Of a DNA stretch of 64,000 nucleotides, positions 60,853-64,000 are shown one piece after another. Made by a program: the position numbers and the translations under genes. The stretch's first letter is position 1. Every line of letters starts with the position of its first letter. A model generated the notes under the pieces. That model made no database searches. It was not told the DNA's origin and worked only from the letters and a program-made list of their open reading frames with translations. The stretch lies in assembly GCA_012517355.1 (NCBI GenBank), contig JAAYVD010000032.1, positions 25,544 to 89,543 on the forward strand, in the 5' to 3' direction. Source of the DNA: Candidatus Rifleibacteriota bacterium (lineage in GTDB: Bacteria > Muiribacteriota > Ozemobacteria > Ozemobacterales > Ozemobacteraceae).

Positions 60853-62863
60853 TCAAGCCACCCTCGACCGTTTCCAGAAACTGTACGACGACCTCCGCCA
60901 CCTGGGCGACCGCCTGCTGGTCGACCCCGGGCAGGTCAAGACCGTGCTCGACCGCGCCCGCCACAAGGCCCGCATCCTGGTCGTCGGCGAATTCAACACC
61001 GGCAAGTCGTCGCTGATCAATTCCGCCCTCGGCGAGCCGCTGCTGCCCACGGGCATCACGCCCACCACCAGCCTGGTGACCATCCTCGACAACGGCCCCT
61101 TCAAGGTCACCATCAAGCCGATGGGCAGCAAGGACCCCCTCGACATCGAGCCCGGCAAGCCCGGCACCCCGGGCTACGGCATCCCCGACGGCTCGTTCGA
61201 CTGGGCGGGGTTCAAGAACCTGCTCACCGATCCGAAGAACATCGACCAGATCGAGCAGGTGCGCATCACCCACCCGATCGTCCCCCCCACCCTCACCATC
61301 ATCGACACGCCCGGCATCAACGACATCGCCAAGTCGCGCGCCGAGATCGTCTACGGGCTGATCCCGGTGGCCGACATCGTCGTCTTCGTCATCTCGGCCC
61401 TCAAGCCGTTCTCCGAATCGGAACGGATCTTCCTCGAGGAGAAGCTGCTGGCCAACGACCTCAAGAAGATCGTCTTCGTCGTCAACCGCATCGACGAGAT
61501 CGAGCCGGCCGAGCGTGCCGACCTGCTGGCCGACATCGCGCAGAACCTCGCCAAGGCCCTCAACACCTCGTACAAACGCATCAACGCCGTGCTCGGCCAG
61601 AACCTCTACCTGGAGGTCGACCGGGTCGAGGTCATGCCCGCCTGCGGGAAGGAGCTGGCCCCCATCGAGGGGAAGACCCTCTCCCGCACCATCGGCTTCA
61701 ACCTGGCCGGCGGTTCCGGCAAGAACCCGCTGGCCGACGGCAACCGGGCCGTCTGGAAGAAGGTCCTCGAACTGTCCGGGGTGAAGCGGGAAGGCGAGGT
61801 CGAGCAGGTGCTCCACCATTTCCTGCGCCGCGGCGCCATGCGCCTCGGCCGCGCCCTCCACGAGATGGCCGCCAACGACAAGAGCGGCCGCGAGGCCACC
61901 CTGCAGCGGCTGAACGACCACAAGAACCGGCTGCAGCAACTGCGGCAGACCCTCAAAAACGCCGAACGCCGCATCGTCGAGACCGAGGCCTCCCTCAAGG
62001 AGAACTTCAAGACCCGCATCGAGCAGGTCTTCGCCGACCTCGCCTCGGCCCTGCGCCTGCAACGCGACCCGGGCACCGTCAACCTGCGGCTGAAGGAACT
62101 CTACGAGTACATCACCTCGAAGATGAAGGGCACCCTCGACGACCTCTACCGCGAACTGGGCCACTCGTTCGACGCCATCATCGACGACCCCGCCTTCCTC
62201 GAGGAGAGGAAGTTCGAGCTCGAATACGACCTCAACGACTTCCCCGGCAAAGTCGTCTCCTCGCTCAGCTTCGCCTACCTGGCCGCCATCTTCTTCGGCA
62301 TCAACATCGGCCTGTTCGCCGGCGCCGCCTACTTCGCCTCGCAGATCATCGCCAACAAGCGGTCGGTGAAGCAGTACCTGATGAACGCCACCGTCAGCGA
62401 GGAGACCCTGAAGAAGGTGCAGAACGACCTGCTCGAGCGCGTCATCCACGAGGTGGAATACGCGGTCGACTTCATCCGGCAGTCCCTGATCCAGCGCATC
62501 GACATCATCCAGAACGAGGTCCGCCACGCCGCCTATGCCCTCGGCCGCCCCGGCAAGCACGACCTCAAGGCCCTGCAGGCCGAACTCGACGGCATCACCA
62601 AGGGCATCAACGCCTTCCTGGCGACGCCCGGCACGCCTGGCATGTCTGGCACCTCCGGCACGTCAGGCACGACTGGCATCTCCGGCACGCCGGGCCCGTC
62701 TGGCTCGTCTGGCACGCCTGCCACGCCAGGCACGCCGGGAGAACCCGCAGGGGCGCCTCCCGCCTCTGGAAAAGGCCCGGGCGCCGGGGCGGCTTCCGGT
62801 TCCGATTCTGATCCTGATCCTGATACCCTTCCCGGCTTGTCCTCCGCCCCCCGGCGGAGCTGA
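60845..62863 (+). CDS. Dynamin-like GTPase with membrane hairpin and collagen-like tail
   Basis: The 672-residue protein has a bacterial dynamin GTPase domain: G1 GEFNTGKSS (48-56), G2 TGITPTTSLVT, G3 DTPGIND, and NRIDE at the G4 position. Long helices follow (LQQLRQTLKNAERRIVETEASL, LRLKELYEYITSKMKGTLDDL), then a hydrophobic hairpin (VVSSLSFAYLAAIFFGINIGL, FAGAAYFASQII, about 470-505) for membrane insertion and further helices. The tail from about 598 is a Gly-X-Y collagen-like run (GTPGMSGTSGTSGTTGISG) and then Gly/Ala/Asp-rich. It is translationally coupled to the Clp-type ATPase gene and 27 nt before the GIDE-like gene. A role in membrane remodelling or repair is likely. Confidence 0.88.
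   Translation: MSNQATLDRFQKLYDDLRHLGDRLLVDPGQVKTVLDRARHKARILVVGEFNTGKSSLINSALGEPLLPTGITPTTSLVTILDNGPFKVTIKPMGSKDPLDIEPGKPGTPGYGIPDGSFDWAGFKNLLTDPKNIDQIEQVRITHPIVPPTLTIIDTPGINDIAKSRAEIVYGLIPVADIVVFVISALKPFSESERIFLEEKLLANDLKKIVFVVNRIDEIEPAERADLLADIAQNLAKALNTSYKRINAVLGQNLYLEVDRVEVMPACGKELAPIEGKTLSRTIGFNLAGGSGKNPLADGNRAVWKKVLELSGVKREGEVEQVLHHFLRRGAMRLGRALHEMAANDKSGREATLQRLNDHKNRLQQLRQTLKNAERRIVETEASLKENFKTRIEQVFADLASALRLQRDPGTVNLRLKELYEYITSKMKGTLDDLYRELGHSFDAIIDDPAFLEERKFELEYDLNDFPGKVVSSLSFAYLAAIFFGINIGLFAGAAYFASQIIANKRSVKQYLMNATVSEETLKKVQNDLLERVIHEVEYAVDFIRQSLIQRIDIIQNEVRHAAYALGRPGKHDLKALQAELDGITKGINAFLATPGTPGMSGTSGTSGTTGISGTPGPSGSSGTPATPGTPGEPAGAPPASGKGPGAGAASGSDSDPDPDTLPGLSSAPRRS
62625..62750 (+). 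repeat. Gly-X-Y coding repeat in the dynamin-like gene
   Basis: Nine-nucleotide units of the GGCACGCCT / GGCACCTCC type encode about fourteen Gly-Thr-Pro or Gly-Thr-Ser triplets. The run is in frame and is followed by a second low-complexity stretch with Asp-Pro repeats (GATCCTGATCC). Confidence 0.85.
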
Positions 62864-62890
62864 GACCATCTCGTAGAGGAGACGTCCACC

Positions 62891-63706
62891 ATGCTCTATG
62901 TTGGCATTTTCTTTCTGGTGTTCGCGGCCATCCTGTTCTTCGCCAAGCGGTCGGAAGAGGAAAAGCTTGGCTACATCAAAGGCATCGAAACGTCCAACGC
63001 CCGCGACCTGATCGACGAGGTCAAGTCCATCACCGAGCGCATGGGGAAGGCGGGCAGCTTCCGGCGCCTCGTCGAGCTGAAGGGCATCATCAAGTGCGAC
63101 AACCCCCTGACCTCCGAGGTCGCCAAGCAGAAGTGCGTGTATTACACGATGACCGTGACCCGCAAGACCGAAGAGGACTACGAGGAAAAGGACGCCAAGA
63201 CCGGCCAGTCGGTGCGCAAGACCCGCCAGAAGACCGACACCGTGGCCTCCAATTCCCAGACCGTCCCCTTTTATGTCGAGGACGCCACCGGCAAGGTCCT
63301 GGTCAACCCCAACGGGGCCGAGCTCGACCCGGTGCGGGTCGTCGACAAGTTCGAAGCCGGCCAGGTGAACACCGGGCAGTCCATCTCCGTCGGCGGGTTC
63401 TCCTTCACCCTGAGCGGGTCCTCGTTCGGCAGCGCCCTCTCCCCCGGGCATCGGGTGCTCGGATACAATTTCACCGAGAGCGTCCTGCCGCTCGAACGGC
63501 GGGTGTACGTCCTCGGCGAGGCCAGCGACTCCGACGGCGAGCTGACCGTCAAGGCGCCCAAGGACAAGGGCCGGTTCATCGTCTCGCTGAAATCGGAAGA
63601 GGAACTGATGGCCGCGGGCGCCTCGAGCGCCCAGTTCATGGGCATCGGCATGGTCGTCAGCGGCCTGCTGGGCCTCGGCCTGATCATCTACTCGTTCATC
63701 CGCTGA
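62891..63706 (+). CDS. GIDE/BAM-domain membrane protein (MULAN-like, no RING)
   Basis: The 271-residue protein has an N-terminal span (MLYVGIFFLVFAAILFFA), a region with ELKGIIKCDNPLTSEVAKQKCVYYTMTVTRKTEE that matches the GIDE/BAM fold of MULAN-type E3 ligases and their bacterial relatives, the VPFYVEDATGKVLVNPNGAEL strand pair, ERRVYVLGEASDSDGELTVKAP, and a C-terminal span (FMGIGMVVSGLLGLGLIIYSF). No RING finger follows, as in other bacterial members. The domain faces the extracytoplasmic or intermembrane side in mitochondria. Its place directly after a dynamin-like GTPase and a Clp-type ATPase suggests a membrane-associated complex. Confidence 0.82.
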   Translation: MLYVGIFFLVFAAILFFAKRSEEEKLGYIKGIETSNARDLIDEVKSITERMGKAGSFRRLVELKGIIKCDNPLTSEVAKQKCVYYTMTVTRKTEEDYEEKDAKTGQSVRKTRQKTDTVASNSQTVPFYVEDATGKVLVNPNGAELDPVRVVDKFEAGQVNTGQSISVGGFSFTLSGSSFGSALSPGHRVLGYNFTESVLPLERRVYVLGEASDSDGELTVKAPKDKGRFIVSLKSEEELMAAGASSAQFMGIGMVVSGLLGLGLIIYSFIR

Positions 63707-63852
63707 CCGCCTTCCATCCACGGGTTGCCGGGCCGCGTCACCGTCCCTCCGTCCTCTCGCGACGGGGGTGCGGAGCCCGGTGACCCGGCTCGCGCCTCCT
63801 CCCTCCCCCACCCTTCTTCCACCTTCCATGCCCCATTGTCCCGAGGAACCCC

Positions 63853-64000
63853 GTGACCGACCATCCTTTGCCCGGGCCTGATCGCCCCGTCGGCGAGCCG
63901 GCGGCTGCCCCCCCGATCGTCGCCGTTCCGGCGGCCGGCGTACCGGCGGCCGGCGTACCGGCGGCCGGCGTACCGGCGGCCGGCGTACCGGCGGCCGGCG
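63853..64000 (+). CDS. Start of a repeat-rich gene cut by the window end
   Basis: A GTG at 63853, preceded by GAGGAACCCC, opens a frame that runs off the window: VTDHPLPGPDRPVGEPAAAP, then VPAAG units repeated to the end. Only 49 codons are visible, so no function can be given. Its position and strand make it a possible fourth member of the AAA+/dynamin/GIDE operon. Confidence 0.5.
   Translation, partial: MTDHPLPGPDRPVGEPAAAPPIVAVPAAGVPAAGVPAAGVPAAGVPAAG
63930..64000 (+). repeat. 15-nt perfect tandem repeat (VPAAG units)
   Basis: CCGGCGGCCGGCGTA repeats almost without change at least four times and continues beyond the window. It is itself GC-palindrome-rich (GCGGCCGGC) and in frame with the GTG at 63853. 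Confidence 0.9.

Noticed and set aside
63930..64000. CRISPR array
   Set aside because: The repeats are contiguous 15-nt units without spacers and stay in frame; no cas gene is in the window.
1..64000. tRNA or rRNA genes
   Set aside because: I saw no rRNA-like stretch and no convincing tRNA cloverleaf, but without a covariance scan a tRNA in an intergenic gap cannot be ruled out.
1..64000. Prophage or integrative element
   Set aside because: No integrase, capsid, terminase, portal or conjugation genes; the only mobile element is the IS630 copy.

Overview
The window looks like a chromosomal segment of a GC-rich, Gram-negative-type bacterium with an anaerobic or fermentative flavour. Evidence for an outer membrane is a beta-barrel-like protein (21236-22312), a KdsC-like phosphatase, an ArnT-like lipid glycosyltransferase set, a signal-peptide-bearing SurE and several exported proteins. 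A PPi-type phosphofructokinase, a molybdenum hydroxylase and a TM1266-type hydrogenase regulator fit an anaerobe. Very long multi-TM class III cyclases, Pro/Ala-rich tails and GC-rich in-frame insertions are reminiscent of deep-branching lineages such as Candidatus Riflebacteria (Ozemobacteria), but that assignment is a guess: no rRNA gene is present to test it.

Layout. 1-1326: CheW and a membrane-anchored protein cut by the window edge (minus strand). 1480-5905: two-subunit molybdenum hydroxylase plus a cytosine-deaminase-like amidohydrolase. 5994-7107: a decayed IS630-type element with intact inverted repeats and TA target duplication. 7287-11321 (minus): subtilase-like protein, uridine phosphorylase, and truA-rplM-rpsI. 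11585-17931: two translationally coupled, very large membrane class III nucleotide cyclases whose catalytic residues are complementary. 18008-26779: TM1266-type regulator, JAB-DinG helicase fusion, OM protein, PPi-PFK, a degenerate phosphohexomutase coupled to a ROK kinase, MoaA. 26883-39364: a frameshifted SH3-NlpC/P60 protein, a secreted propeller-like protein, the GT2/LABN/ArnT-like operon, an AmrS-like radical SAM protein, a secreted helical protein and a spermidine-synthase-like membrane protein. 39462-51066 (minus): a surface-glycan island (C-methyltransferase, GT2, two radical SAM enzymes, FkbM, ThDP lyase, KdsC-like phosphatase, NeuB, GtrA, GT-C membrane protein), part of it visibly less GC-rich than the flanks. 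51241-55608: small membrane protein, GH13 enzyme, GT-C and GT2. 55732-58701 (minus): exported SurE, exported redoxin-like protein, anion permease. 58966-63706: Clp-type AAA+ ATPase, dynamin-like GTPase and GIDE/BAM-like membrane protein in one tight operon, followed by the start of a repeat-rich gene.

Most notable are (i) the cyclase pair, in which one protein keeps the two metal-binding Asp residues and loses the transition-state Asn/Arg while its partner shows the exact reverse, suggesting an obligate heterodimer with one active site, as in mammalian C1/C2 adenylyl cyclase; (ii) the Clp-dynamin-GIDE operon, a plausible membrane-remodelling or stress system; (iii) a family of about 49-nt GC-rich, partly palindromic elements found both between genes and in-frame inside genes; and (iv) the glycan island combining NeuB, a ThDP lyase, a C-methyltransferase and two radical SAM enzymes. 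All functional calls are from reading the sequence; no database search was possible.
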